From: Trichopria drosophilae | Taxonomy: Eukaryota > Arthropoda > Insecta > Hymenoptera > Diapriidae | DNA length: 64,000 bases | Direction of reading: 5' to 3' | Assembly: GCA_030407085.1 (NCBI GenBank) | Contig: CM059584.1 | Span: 109,863,001 to 109,927,000 of the forward strand | Part shown: piece by piece, positions 12,166 through 24,033 of the stretch | Layout: each line of letters begins with the position of its first letter | Position numbering within the stretch: the first letter of the stretch is position 1 | Program-made: the position numbers and the translations under genes | The notes under the pieces: generated by a model | What the model saw: the letters and a program-made list of their open reading frames with translations, nothing else | What the model was told of the DNA's origin: nothing | Databases searched by the model: none

Positions 12166-12573
12166 TACTGCAGTAATTATACAATGACGCATATTTATTT
12201 ACCTTACGCATTTTTAAATATGCTAATGTTGGCAAACAAATTAATCGTCTGAAATAAGAAAAAACATGACGCGCAACTGAGGGATCGAACCTTGGTGTAC
12301 CGCCTGCGACGCTATAACGCCAGATAGAAAATGTCGACAGAACACTGATATATATTATGTCGCCATTTGATCTGCTTTTGAGGGAATGAAATCTCATTTC
12401 TATAACGGGAGCCACACTGAGCACAACAAACCTTCGAGCATCGTGTACGCACCTGCCGGCGACAAACGCAGCTAGATTAGGGGATTCCTATGGTGCAGAC
12501 ACGCGTAAACGTTTATGAAATTTACGATTGTAGAAATCGTTACTAGTTAGAATAAAACGTTCGTGATTACCAT

Positions 12574-13319
12574 TCGGGAGTTTCGACAATTGGCGATGAT
12601 AACAAATCGTACGGAAGGGGGGGGGGGGTAATTCCATAGTAAACAAAAACATACTTTTTCCCTCGTGCTGAAAATATAATTAAAACCATTTAGAGGTCGC
12701 ACAAAGAGATTGAAATTTTACATATGATTAACACGGGTGATTCTACGTCAATTCAGCCACTTTTGAATTCGACCACCATCGACTTTGTTCGTGATTGTTT
12801 TGGAGATGCATCTCGGTTAAATAAATGTTAAAAATGTGAGAGTTTTTCAACAAATTTTGAAATGTCTATAACTCGCTTGCTACTTATCGTACGGGAACAA
12901 ATAAATAATCAAATTACTCCTCTTGAATTGTGCTTTTGTGTAGGTGTAATCAGAATTTTGTTGCGATTGGTTTACATACGCTTTTTGCTTTTAATTAACA
13001 AATTAAAGATTTTTGCCAATGGGACATTTTTCATGTTTATGTACTAAATTCACAAAATATGTACTGAAAATAACCAACAATTTGCGGGGACGAATAAGAT
13101 TGCAAGTAGTAATTCCGTTAATTTTTTACAGAATTTTACTTTTATTTACAATTTATATATTTGCAAGAATCTCCAGATTATTAGATTTATTTATTTGTTA
13201 TATATATATGTACTATTAGTCGATTTCATGTGCATGATCTTAATTCTTGGATATCGGGATTACTTTTCTGATTGATTTTGTACAGAAAACACATTCTTTC
13301 TCATAAAAAACTATGAATT
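12574..13319. other. AT-rich spacer with MITE fragment and G run
   Basis: A homopolymer of about 11 G lies at 12617-12628. 12635-12830 resembles 51840-52030 in block C and 20670-20750 (GATTCTACG..TCAGCCAC, GACCACCATCGA), so it is a dispersed repeat. No gene recognised; the 60-codon frames at 12862-13219 are low complexity. Confidence 0.5.
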
Positions 13320-13570
13320 TATAAAAAAATATAATAGACATTCGTTATTAAAGAAAAGTGAGGTTCGATGACTGTTTTTCGAAATTTCTTCCGCGGCATT
13401 CGAGTGCGAAACGTCAGAAACATCGGAAATGACAGGTTGTCAAAGCACACATCAATTTTTGGAAATGCAGTAAACGATCTCATTCAACGTAAAAAATTAG
13501 TTCGCTTGAACCATAATTGGTCAAGCATTTAGTATACTCAATACATTCATGATTTATTTTGTATAGTTTA
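13320..13570 (+). repeat. Sequence present inverted at 43585-43830
   Basis: CATTCATGATTTATTT, TTAGTATACTCAATACATTC, the CATTTCCAAAAATTG complement, and GAAATTTCTTCCGCGGCATTC all recur as reverse complements in 43585-43780. It forms one end of the inverted receptor-locus copy described under 43268-43830. Confidence 0.75.
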
Positions 13571-13712
13571 ATACCAAGGCTTTTGATGTTGAAATCGGTA
13601 AAATATATGACGGAAATTGAAAAACTTATTTTTTTGGACACAATATAGCATAACAAAATAGAAAATAGTTTTTCTTTGTTTGTTAGATGTTAGAGTTAAT
13701 CTAATTAAAAAC

Positions 13713-14874
13713 TAGTGTTGGCGTGGTGCCTCGCTCGCTTCGCTCGCTCAGAAACTTCGACCCCGTAGAGAGTCGGCTATTCCTTAATACTCGTTTGTTT
13801 ACTAACAGCTTTCAATTATATTATAAAATTATATTGATATTTGGGGGTCCAATCATATTTAGGTCCAAGTGGCTTCGATATATATGTTACAACAATATAG
13901 TGTTTCTTATATGTATGAAAAGTGAAAATGAGCATTTTCAAAACTTCGACCCCGGCAACAGGCCAGCCGAAGTATTAATAAATAAAAGTTGCAAAACACT
14001 TACTTTAAACACTTGTATTGTAATAGTCTATTCGATGCATATTACATGTTTACAGTGTTTTACTAATTACTGTATGTATAATTATGATCTTATATACACA
14101 ATATATATACATATAATCCGTCAAAGATATCTTGAAAGTGTCGAAAAGATCTCTGACGGATATCTTTTAGATACTATATGACATCTTTTAGATATATCGA
14201 AATAGTTATTTTCGTATCAAGGGCGTAAAAGAACTTATGCGCCCATAGGCGATCACCGCGCCCGAGGGGCTGGCGAAGACTACCCCTGGGCGCTAGGGGG
14301 TCGAAAAGTCGAAATTTGATGAAAAACTATAGGGTAATTTTTTTGCCGAGATGACTAAATTCAATACTTTTTCTGACAATAGTCATAAGCATTTTAAACC
14401 AGTTTTTATGGCATTATCGTTGACTTTAGGAAGAAAATGCATACAACCTTTTTTGTAGAGAATTTAATGATCTTTTTTGTTTGAAACATTTTTTAATAAA
14501 ATTTGTATTTTTCAAAATAAATGCAAAAAACTACGAAGAAACTTAATTGGGACTAATGTTTTTTAGTAATGGACGGATGGATCTGCGCCAAAATCTAATC
14601 AGATCTAAGTTATGCCAAGACGAGTATTTAAAAAAAAATTTATGTCAATACGCTTATCCGTTCGCGAGTTATCGCGAGACAAAATACGGGACGTACGGAC
14701 GTGCGGACGTACGTACGTACAAGATCACGGACAAAAATTTTGTTATTTTTGATTTGGGCTCCTTAGGGTCTGAAACGTCGATATTTGATGAAAAACTATA
14801 TTTAATTTTTATGCCCGAAGTGACCAAATTCAATACGTCGTCCAGACTTGGGCTGGGTCGAAGTAAATATAATC
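13713..14874. other. Insertion-like stretch, noncoding
   Basis: 13618-13712 and 14875-14940 are adjacent to each other in a second copy at 47735-47895, so the 1.16 kb between them looks inserted here (or lost there). It contains a TCGCTCGCTTCGCTCGCTC run (13730), a short palindrome at 14117-14161 (CCGTCAAAGATATC), a GC-rich patch at 14230-14300 and an ACGTACGTAC run at about 14695-14720. Reading frames of 123-152 codons (13723, 14547) have repeat-like composition and no domain. Confidence 0.5.
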
Positions 14875-15657
14875 CAACTAAAAATAATTATTTTCAATTT
14901 GGCAATAGTATATTTTAATTATATAATTTGAAGGAACTGAGAAACGTACAACCTGAACGCGCGAAAAACGAAAATGATAATCGTGGCTTGACAAAAAATT
15001 CGCTGACACGTCGTAAAAAATTCTTATCGGAATTACAAAAAAGTGTCTCAAAGCTGATAAGGAATAGCACTTTAATATGTTTTCCCAAATTGCGAAAAAA
15101 ATTGGTCGGCCAAAAAAACTGGAAATTGGCCAACAATTTTTCTTTTGTTAACTTTTAGGTCAGAGTATCTGAAAGTGTTGACGTACTAGGAAAAACGTTC
15201 GGAAAACTATAGATCGGTGTCTGGGTATGGAGGTTGGCCTCATTTTGTGGAACTGTGTAATTATATTGTTGAACTGACCACCTTTTTAACAGACACATAA
15301 TCATAAATGCGAACTACAATGTAACATATCCGATTCGAACAGTTCTAAGCATTGAAAATTTTGCGTTACTCCTTGTCCACGACATTTATTGCACCACAGG
15401 GATTAGCGGAACTAGAGTTGCGGGGCATGTGGGGACACTAGAGAGCTTCAAAAAGTGAAGCATACTTTTATGAAAAGAACCAGTGTTATTCCCGTGGTCA
15501 TACAGTTCATTGTAGATGCTGAATTTGTAATCTGATAGTAAAATATTTCAAATTGCTTACTAAAATCTCCATGGTGTTTTCTCCGACGTTTACTTAATAG
15601 TAATAAGCAACTCACTGTCTACTAACACTTGTAACAATATAATTATTTTCCCTATAG

Positions 15658-16688
15658 CCCGCCTGTATCTCTCGCCATGGCCAGGTACAACAACGTACCT
15701 CCACCATTACCGCAGCATGTTCAAACTCCCAATCCAATGAACGCTCCTTCTCCACCGCGCCAGGACAACGACGACGGTAAGATTCTCCAACATAACATTT
15801 TATCATTTTCAATCAATTTTGTGTTCTTTGAACTTAACGTAACGCAGTTTCGAACATAATCTTCCAAATATAGGTAACGCTTCCGAAGACAGCATAGACG
15901 TGACGAACGAAGAACCTATGTCGCTTCAGAGGAGCAGTGCTAATAACCCAATGCAGCCAATGCTTCCTTTGTATTCCCCAACAGTAGAAACAGTTTATGA
16001 AACGAGTGCGAGATTACTCTTTATGGCTGTTAAATGGGCAAAGAATCTTCCTTCGTTTGCAAGTTTACCTTTTAGGGACCAAGTCATATTGTTGGAAGAA
16101 ACGTGGTCCGATCTATTCCTTCTCAATGCAGTCCAGTGGTGTTTGCCCCTGGACTCGTCACCACTCTTTAGCGCCGCTGAATTAATGGCGATTACGATGT
16201 CCCCTCATCAACAACCTCATTCCGGTATGCACATGCCAAATTCGGGGAAATCCAATCAAATTTCAGCGGATGTTAGGAATTTCCACGATACTTTGCAAAG
16301 ATTCAAAGCGGTCAGGGTCGACCCTGCTGAATTTGCTTGCATGAAGGCCATCGTTCTTTTTCGCCCAGGTATGTTAAATCCCATTTGACAATAAATATCA
16401 ACATTTAGTAATCTTCGACTTTAAAAAATGAAAACTTTTTTTATCGCAGAAACTCGCGGTTTGAAAGACTCGAGTCAAATTGAGAATCTGCAGGATCAAG
16501 CTCAAATCATGATGGGTCAACATACGAGAACGAATCGACCTGATCGCCCAGAAAGATTCGGACGGTTACTCCTCTTGCTCCCTTTACTGCGGACAGTTCC
16601 GGCTTCGAGGGTCGAGTTGATCTATTTCCACAGGACTATCGGAAATACACCGATGGAAAAAGTATTGTGCGATATGTACAAGAACTAA
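15658..16688 (+). CDS. NR2E3/NR2E6 (PNR-like) nuclear receptor, hinge and ligand-binding-domain exons
   Basis: Ligand-regulated or orphan nuclear transcription factor of the NR2E group; 3' part of the gene. Three exons join in phase: 15658-15776 (acceptor TATAG, donor GTAAG), 15874-16368 (acceptor ATATAG, donor GTATG) and 16450-16688 (acceptor TCGCAG). The first encodes a proline-rich hinge (NVPPPLPQ); it is open upstream of its ATG at 15677 and begins at a good acceptor, so it is probably internal. The second holds the LBD signature WAKNLPSF..LPFRDQVILLEE..WSDLFLLNA. The third holds IENLQDQAQ, GRLLLLLPLLR and the C-terminal helix GNTPMEKVLCDMYKN, which closely matches what I know of the PNR C terminus. 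No C4 zinc-finger DNA-binding exon was found in the window, so the 5' end lies upstream or is lost. Whether it is the Hr51 (NR2E3) or NR2E6 orthologue cannot be settled by eye; I lean to NR2E6. Confidence 0.85.
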
Positions 16689-17740
16689 ATATCCTAGTCA
16701 AAACTCATCAGCGTCAGAACAAATGCCCTCTGGCTGTGACCAAGATCAAGATTCGTTTAGAATCGACAGCAACGAAACGGATTATGCCGATTTGGCCTAA
16801 GTAAAAATCAAACTTCACCAACGGAACGAACTTTATTTTCTACATTTTACGAAAAGCGATTTTGAAACCGACACAGTTTGAGTCTTTGATGTTCGTGACA
16901 ACGGTTCCGATCAATTCAAAAATCAGATCCGATTCGAAATGATCTCGTTTATTTTTAACTATTTGTAATTGTTTGAGTAGTTCACAATTATATTTGGCAG
17001 CGTTTAATGTCCTCCGTTGATTTTTTAAACTTGTACACAATACTTTCTACTCATTCCTTAATTTGACTCTCTTTGTTACCTCGATCATATAGATCGCGTA
17101 TCGCGCTTTTCTTATTCGAAGGAAAACGATGAACGTTTCCGAGAAGAACGGATCATAATATGAATATTTATTTATTTATTCGGTTTATTTCTTTTCCTCA
17201 CATAAATGTGAACCGCAGCATTGTGCTGTTAGCTTTATCGCACATATAGTAAAGCACCTGTTAAATATGAAACTCCTTGTATAATGTACAATATATATGA
17301 CGCGAACTCTTCCATAAGCATCCGAAACGTGATTGTAAAGACACCGGAGTCTTTTGTAATCGAAAACTCTTCATAACTGTATGAAGGCCTCTGGAAACGA
17401 TCAAGCTTCGATTGTATAGAACTCTTCGTTTAACTTTTAAAATCTTATCTTTATTAAAATAGCATAGTCGTAGACGAAGTTGTAGCATAAGTGAAATCGT
17501 TGACTTCATTGAGAATACAGAAAATAACTAACGATATCTAATCATCGTAGCGACAATTCTCGAAAAACGGGGAGACATTTTTGCGTACTATATATACATT
17601 CCCCGTTGTTGGGATAATATTTGTCGTAAAACTGTATGTATTTGTAAAAATTTAAGTAAAATGAAAACGTAACTCGACTAATCTGTGTTAAAACATTTCA
17701 GAACTCATTTAATATTCCCCATTTTAGATCAATTGGATAA
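16689..17740 (+). other. Nuclear receptor 3' flank, probable 3' UTR
   Basis: The first 110 bases after the stop are closely conserved in the pseudogene copy (54037-54160). They are open in another frame that would read ASEQMPSGCDQDQDSF and end at TAA near 16798. 16750-17130 also recurs as an inverted copy at 43268-43585. Weaker similarity continues at 17815-17960 against 54220-54350. No clear AATAAA signal was seen close to the stop. Confidence 0.6.
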
Positions 17741-18246
17741 GAATGGAAGGTAAAGTATAGTAGATATAATTTTGGTCCGTATGAAAAAAAATAATGACGA
17801 TTTATATTTCTTATGAGAATAGACCGATTTTGGGCTCCATTTTCTAGTCGTAAAATATAACAGTAGGAATTAGCATTGTAATTATATTTTAGAATGTTTA
17901 ACGTTTTTGCATTTTAGACTTTGAAACCAAATTTCTTTTTTGCTTATATGTTGTAACTGTATCTCGTTAAAAAAATAGTAAAAATCATCTTAAAACAGTT
18001 CCTAACAATAGTATAGATTTCCGCAAAGAAATTTGCAATTTTCATAATTTGGAGATTAGCCACTCGAACAAGTTTGAGCCTAAAATTAAATTGAGTGCTG
18101 ACCTACTTTATTTTTGCATATACCAGTGGTACACATACATATGTTTTTAAATACAATCTGTTTTGTAAATAAAAAAATATTTGCAAAACGGTGATAAGAA
18201 TCACATTAAGATATATAAGAATTCGACTAATAATCGTTAGTTCATT

Positions 18247-18770
18247 TTTAAATTTGGTGGGCTCTTCCTGCAACGCAATTGGTGGTGATTGCATCAATCA
18301 AACATTTCAACATGGTTGAAATATTTTCCAAGCGCCATTTGTCGGAATCCTTCCGATTCCCGAGCCAGCGGCTTTTTTTTAAAAAACATTTTTAAAGAAA
18401 AATGTTAAAAATGCTGATTGGAGATGTTAATTATATGAAAAATATGAAGAACCCGAAAATATGTGAAAAATTCAGAAAAAATAACGGGGAACTTGGAAGA
18501 ACATTCGGCAGATACCAGGGTACGATCCTGGGACCTTTCGATTTCCGGTCGAATGCTCTAACCAACTGAGCTATATCTCCCCACATCCCTCCGCTCCGTT
18601 AATTTTTAATTAGTCCCATATTTCGTATTTCTTCATACCTTTCATATTACTGCATTTGACTCTTTCGCACCTCGAGTCGGTTCGAATACGAACAAATATG
18701 ATTTTGTTGCAGGATTATATTCTACAATTAATAGATTTAAATTTGGTGGGCTCTTCCTGCAACGCAATTG
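18247..18770 (-). mobile_element. SINE-like insertion with 35-bp target duplication
   Basis: An identical 35-bp direct repeat beginning TTTAAATTTGGTGGGCTC flanks 454 bp (18247-18281 and 18736-18770). Read on the minus strand, the insert contains a tRNA-like head (18508-18580) followed by an AT-rich body (about 18285-18505). A tRNA-derived promoter plus a long duplication fits a SINE. 18590-18735, upstream of the head, is unassigned. Confidence 0.65.
18508..18580 (-). tRNA. tRNA-like sequence, degenerate, SINE head
   Basis: On the minus strand it has a D-arm box TAGCTCAGTTGGTTAGAGC, an anticodon stem TTCGA/TCGAA, a five-base variable loop AGGTC, a T stem CCAGG/CCTGG and an acceptor GGAGATA against TATCTGC with one mismatch. 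The anticodon loop CCGGAAA has C at position 33 instead of T, and the T loop ATCGTAC is off consensus, so it is unlikely to be a working tRNA. The AAAGGTCCC segment after the anticodon arm resembles tRNA-Phe, from which the head may derive. Confidence 0.6.
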
Positions 18771-20975
18771 TTAGTTCATTTTGTTGTTTTATATAAACAT
18801 TTTAATTACTGAAATAATTATTTTAACTATTAGTCTGATGTTTATTGCTTTTAGCGTTTCTGTTTTTATTATTAAGTAGGTTTCATCTGCTCTCCAAGTA
18901 AATCAACTGATCATCTCTCCACACTAATTTATTGATGTTTTTTTGTACTCCCATAGAATAAACATGACATGTTAGCTATATTACGTTTCGAAATGAATAC
19001 CTACGTAGTTCATTTTTACACTGTTGTTTGGCCATTATTTATAAAATCAACTAGTCCTGTTGCCCGACAATTTTCTTCTTGCGCTTTTTTCGTCGATAGT
19101 ATACAGGGTGTCCCACACACGAAGCATATTACAGGTACGTATTCTATGTGAAATTTGCAGATAAAAAATCTATAGCGATAAAAAGGGCAGACAATACCAA
19201 TTTTTGCGCTTGTTCAAATTTACCTCATTTCGAGAAATAGCTAATGAAATGCCACTATAAGAAAGTTGTAATAATGTTTTTTTATCTCTCAAAATTGGCG
19301 GAAACGGCTTATTATTCGCAAAACGCTATAACAAGAGAGATTCATTTTAGGTCAAAGCTGAATATTGTAGAGCTTGAAGGTATCTTAAAATGAACAAAAT
19401 TTCGTTGAGATAACTTCAGAAAGAGACAAGTCATTGTAAAGAGAGTAATTTTTTTCTTAACTTTAATCATCTGCCAATAAAATTATAGGCATCTTTTTGA
19501 AAATTTTACTACTGAAAATAGTAAAAACGTTTGTGATGACCAATCAAAAGCGAATCACGTCATAAACAATATACACAGATACACACACACATATATATAT
19601 ATATATACAGGATGTCCATTAAGTCGCGGACCGGGCTAATGACTTGAAAAATTTTTTGTTTGTTTAAACGCCGAGACACTTGTAACGATTTTCCAAAAAA
19701 TCTATCTTTTGGGGGGGGGGGGGTTGCGACCCCTCACCTCTAATGGGGTACGAGGGGGGTCGAAGATCTTAAATGATATCATAGGTCGAGTGTTGGCTCA
19801 TTTGAAAGGTCTTTTCGAGACGAATTCAAGGCACTAGGCACATAAAGCGCTGCGATCACTATTCCCGAAATTATTTTACTTCTAAGATTTTTTATCTAGT
19901 AGCTCAAAAAAAAATCCAAACTAGTGCGGTCGTTTTTAATAACTTTTATTATTGTAACTTATTGTTTTAGAATGTACTGTAGTCGATTTAGACCGTTTTA
20001 GAAAAAACAAAATTTTTTTATTTTATTCTTACCGTTCAGTCGCAAATTTTACTCAATGATAATTCTAAATTTAATTCGGTAAGCTATCTCGAGATTTCAA
20101 CACAACATTCCTAATACTGTTCTGAAACATAGGTTAGTTTAATCTATGGAAAGGATTATAAAACCTTGCATCTTTAACATCAAATTATTCAAAATTTAAC
20201 GTGGATTGCTATACTGAATTTTTAATCAGTGATAAAGCATCTCGAAATAAACGTTTTAGCAACATTTCAGGAAAATCTGTAGTTTTTCATTTTCTCCGGG
20301 AACCTCTCATCTCAAAAACGATTCAAATTCGTGCCAGGATAAAATTTAAAAAAAAAATATATACCGAAAAAGACGATTACATATTTATTCCAAAAACACA
20401 CAAATTGAGAATGTAGAATAATTGTGACAAGACCACTGTAGAGAGTAAGATAATTTTCCAATTTTTTTCATTCGATTTTGATACCGTATACTTGATTTAA
20501 GTTTGACTGAATTAAAATCTCATAAGTTAAATGATGAATAATGTATTAAAAAATGTATAAAATCATTAAACCAAAATCACAGTATATTCAGAAATCAGTC
20601 ACCTTTCAAATAAGTTTATATTTAATTTTTTGTTAAATCGGAATAAATACATTTTCCTATGTGGATCATTCCACGACAACTCAGCCACTGACGAAATTGA
20701 CCGCCATCGATTCCGTTACGGATTTTTTAAAAATGCATCTGGGCGAAATAAATTTAAAATTTTTTTATTTTTATTAAAATTGTAGGTTTGTTGTGCTTCA
20801 AATGACGATATGATATAAATTAAGTAAATATTATGCAATATTGTAATAAAAAATGTATAAAATGTATATGTCCATATAAAAAATTTATATAAACTTTATA
20901 AAAACTTTATAGAATCATTTCTTTATAAAAGTTGTATAAAGATTTTATAAAAACGTTATAAAACATTTTTACCTG
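18771..20975. other. Repeat-derived DNA with CAGGGTGTCCCA element
   Basis: 19100-19300 (TATACAGGGTGTCCCA, then TACCAATTTTTGCG and TTTACCTCATTTCGA) matches in reverse complement the elements at about 30420-30580 and 42340-42490. A second repeat start, TATACAGGATGTCCATTAAG, is at 19601, with a G run of about 14 at 19710. 20820-20965 is a run of TATAAAAACTTTATAAA-like words. The frames at 18969 and 20201 lack recognisable motifs. Confidence 0.5.
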
Positions 20976-21932
20976 GTTTGGGCCAGGAGAGGAATCCTGA
21001 AGTACCCCTGATGTCGTATTCATATAGGATGTGTATACTTCATGCGGTATAATTTGAGTAGGACCCGTAATGTATGATGCTGCAAATATTAGTGCCTCAT
21101 CGGTGAAACCCAGTTCCCTTATGCAGCGCTATAGAACGTGATTAATAGAATCAAAAGCTTTGCAATAATCTACGAGGATCAAAATTGTGAGATGCCCCAA
21201 ATTTATTCAGGGACGAATATCTTCCGTTATTTTCAAGGCTGGAGTTTGGGTGATATGGTGCTTGAGAAAACCGGATTGCAGTGGGTGAATTAAATGATTT
21301 TCTTCTAAAAATTGTGTGATCTGTTTAGTGAATAGGTAGTCAAATAATTTTGCAAAATGTGATAATCCAATAATTAGGCGGGTGTCAGATGGCGTCAAGG
21401 GAATTTTTAGTTTATTGAGCAGGGTAATGTAAGCTTTTTTCAAAAAATCGGGGTAACAATTAGATGAGGAAGAGAGATTGAAAAAGGTTGTGAGATAGAT
21501 GTATAGCAATGACTGGCATGAGTTCTTTTATATGTGATAAGGGTAAACCATCTGGGCTACGGTTTGATGAAAACATTAGCATGGCCTTCGAAGACGATTA
21601 TATTCGTTATAATACTCAAATTTCCTACTTAATACTAATGAGTGTTTAGATTTCTTATATATTAGGTTACGATGCTTTATCAGCTCACGAATTTCGTTAT
21701 TTATCCAAGGATCCAATGGACGACTTATATTAGACTTTACGCATGACGCGTGAACATCCAGCAGACTTTTGATGTTTGTCGTGAACTTATTAGTTAATAT
21801 AGACACGTTGTTTTCGGAATCAATAGTAGTAGGAAGAGATAGAAGTAACGACTGCACATCAGCAGTATTACATTTTATTAAAGTATTACATTTTCGGAAA
21901 TTACGCAATTTCACCATAAGGCTTTTACCCAT
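20976..21932 (-). pseudogene. Non-LTR retrotransposon: linker and truncated reverse transcriptase
   Basis: Minus strand. 21576-21925 encodes the segment between endonuclease and RT (PWINNEIRELIKHRNLIYKK). 21207-21509 encodes RT N-terminal motifs (HFAKLFDYLFTKQITQFLEE, HPLQSGF). The same frame continues past TGA and TAG stops to ILVDYCKAFDSINH, RT motif A with its catalytic Asp, and GVLQDSSPGP, a degraded motif B. The motif with the double aspartate and everything beyond are missing, so the element is dead. Jockey/CR1-like by motif style. Separated from its endonuclease by the 2.5-kb insertion at about 21915-24410. Confidence 0.8.
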
Positions 21933-22257
21933 ATTTTAAAAGTACTTTAAAACGATAGAAAATTATAGTACTAGATTTTGTTTTAAATTTTTTACATATA
22001 AAAACCAGCGTCAAATTGCAATTAAAAAGTAAAGTTAATTCAAATTTTCCGAAAACGGTCCGGAAACAACCGATCTCTCCCGAAAGAACGAGTGACGTTA
22101 CGGTACTAGTTTGCTCCGTTTTTAATACACAAATGCATATACAAGTCGCAGAACAGGTGATAGCCATTTATTTGTGTTATTGTGTAATGAAACAAATGTA
22201 TAATACGAATATTTATTTATTTGCATTGCAATTGCAACAGCTAATTCTATTAATTAA

Positions 22258-23325
22258 ATAATATATTCTTCATTCAGTTCAATCCATAGGATCTTGACAT
22301 TTTTATTTTTTTCAAAGTCGGGATCAGCCACACAAAATAATCCCTTCTTTTTATTGGCTAAGAACATTTGTAGATGTATTTGAGCCATACATTTCTCATT
22401 AATTCTTCCATTCTGCAAGAAATTTGTTTTCTGTTTTTGTAGAACTTGGGCACTTTACGTCTACAACAAAATCATCTGTTATGGCATCAGGCGATGCTCC
22501 AAGTACAAGAAATTGTGGTGATAACATAAGCCCACTTTTTTTAAATTTGGTTTTTAATTTCTTCTGCACTTCTTCTTCTTCTAGTAATCGTCCTCGTTGC
22601 ATAGGAAGTGTATCATAAACTTTAGCGGCTCCGATGCATTGTCGAAACAAAGAACCACTTTCAGTCCAACAGTGAGCAGCTTCGTAAACCTTTCAAGCAG
22701 TTATCCTTCCGTACCTTAATTCATGCCATAGAGTCTTTTTATACTGATCTCTTGTTTGCAGCTCGGCTTCAAGGAATGTACATTTCATTTGTTCTGATGC
22801 ATATTCTAAGAACTCATCAGGTAGCATTGAAGGTCTTTTAGAAGCAACAAATGAATGTATGAGCTGATGAACACTCAGTGAATTTGTTATATCATCAGCA
22901 ATGTTATTATGCCTAGTCAAGGCAATAACTAATTTTTTTTCTTGAGCCGCCTGCAAAAATAGAAAATTATCTGGTAAACTGACAGATTCATTACTACTGT
23001 TACCGGATATTTCTGAAGTGGTAATGCATTTGCTGCCTGTTCCTACATTGGCCAATGCTGATTTCTTCCAGTAGCATTCCACTTAGGTTGGCGAAGGACT
23101 TTCAGTACGCCGGTGAGCCCACACGAGAAAAGCGTCTGTATGCTTACATACTCCTGAAACATTATGAACATATTTTAATTATTGAAATTATTTATTATTA
23201 AATATGAAGTTACATTATCCTAAAAGCAGTTTACCCATTAACTGTCAAGATTTTCATCACAACCGATACTTTCCATGATCATAGACAGAAGCTACAAGAG
23301 CTTGCTTAAGTGTCCATATTACTTA

Positions 23326-23396
<71 letters not shown>

Positions 23397-24033
23397 AATA
23401 AAAGTAGTTATTATTCAATACAATAAGAAAATAGAAAATATTAATTTTAGAAAATTTCATTGACTTTCAATCAAATCCAAAATTTCCTATATAAGTAATG
23501 AACTTTGTCGAATGCTATAACAGAATTTTTGCACCATGTTTTTATATAAATGCAGTTTTATATAAATAAATATAAAAATATACTGTCACCATTCCAAATT
23601 TTGATATCTCTTCAGATATTATAGTCAGTCGATAGTTAATCGTACCTGAAGATGCTGCGCAGTCATGACACTGGACATCCTTAACGACATTGTCCTCTTC
23701 ATTTATAACCAGTGTTACATGGTAACTCTTGCCTCGAATTTTATACTCTGGACGTATTTTTGGCTTCAAAGTGCATAAAGTACCTTCTCTTTGGAGACAA
23801 ACATAACCTATAGCAGAATCACCATAGCTTTCACGAGCGGACCTTCAATTTTTAATAACATTGTTAATGACAAATTATAAAACATCAAAATAATTTATAT
23901 TACTTAACAAGTACGACGAACTTGTATAATTTCTTATTAGTTATTATAAAATATTTACTTACTTTGAGGCTTTTACTCCACTGGTTTCTCCTAAATTAAA
24001 TCTTTCATCGCCTTTTAAAAATTCATACACCAT
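22258..24033 (-). pseudogene. SWIM zinc finger and YqaJ-nuclease-like protein, three exons, disabled
   Basis: Minus-strand gene. Exon 1, about 24033-23965, starts MVYEFLKGDERFNLGE and ends at donor GTAAGT. Exon 2, about 23842-23650, encodes YKIRGKSYHVTLVINEED and the first half of a SWIM finger (CHDCAASSG), ending at donor GTACG. Exon 3, from about 23157, completes it with GVCKH and runs through ECYWKKSA, HELRYGRITA and the YqaJ/lambda-exonuclease-type core GASPDAIT..VVDVKCPSS to an end near 22259. Damage: an in-frame TAA after ESPSPT, a TGA after GRITA and a frameshift near 22410, beyond which HLQMFLANKKKGLFCVADPD is read in another frame. Genes of this SWIM+YqaJ type occur in many copies in insect and cnidarian genomes, probably spread by transposons. 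Exon limits are by eye. Confidence 0.75.
23330..23392. repeat. (AT)n microsatellite
   Basis: About 60 bases of uninterrupted AT dinucleotides, within the second intron of the SWIM/YqaJ pseudogene. Confidence 0.95.

Larger units (their letters stand above)
8511..12573. mobile_element. Inverted-repeat structure enclosing a Cep78 pseudogene
   Basis: 8511-8925 and about 12165-12573 are reverse complements of about 410 bp: TGGTAATCACGAACGTTTTA at 8511 and its complement ending near 12572, plus AGATTTCATTCCCTC, GCGCCCGTTA-like and ATATGCGTCAT words. Between them lie a hairpin MITE, Cep78-derived sequence in both orientations and a large palindrome. Part of the left arm recurs in A2 (34845-35225). 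An inner piece of the right arm recurs in block C (about 51745-51835), downstream of Cep78 copy 3. It is unclear whether this is one transposon or an inverted duplication of flanking DNA. Confidence 0.65.

Noticed and set aside
13723..14181. 152-codon plus-strand frame
   Set aside because: Runs through a TCGCTCGC repeat and AT-rich DNA; no domain, no splice context.
14547..14918. 123-codon plus-strand frame
   Set aside because: Crosses the ACGTACGTAC run in a stretch that looks inserted; composition not protein-like.
15410..15545. Possible zinc-finger exon (SCGACGDT, then CYSRGH in another frame)
   Set aside because: Looks faintly like the start of a nuclear receptor DNA-binding domain, but the second cysteine pair and the P-box (CxGCxxFF-like) are absent and the frame closes.
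18508..18580. Functional tRNA gene
   Set aside because: C instead of T before the anticodon, off-consensus T loop and acceptor mismatch, inside a flanked insertion.
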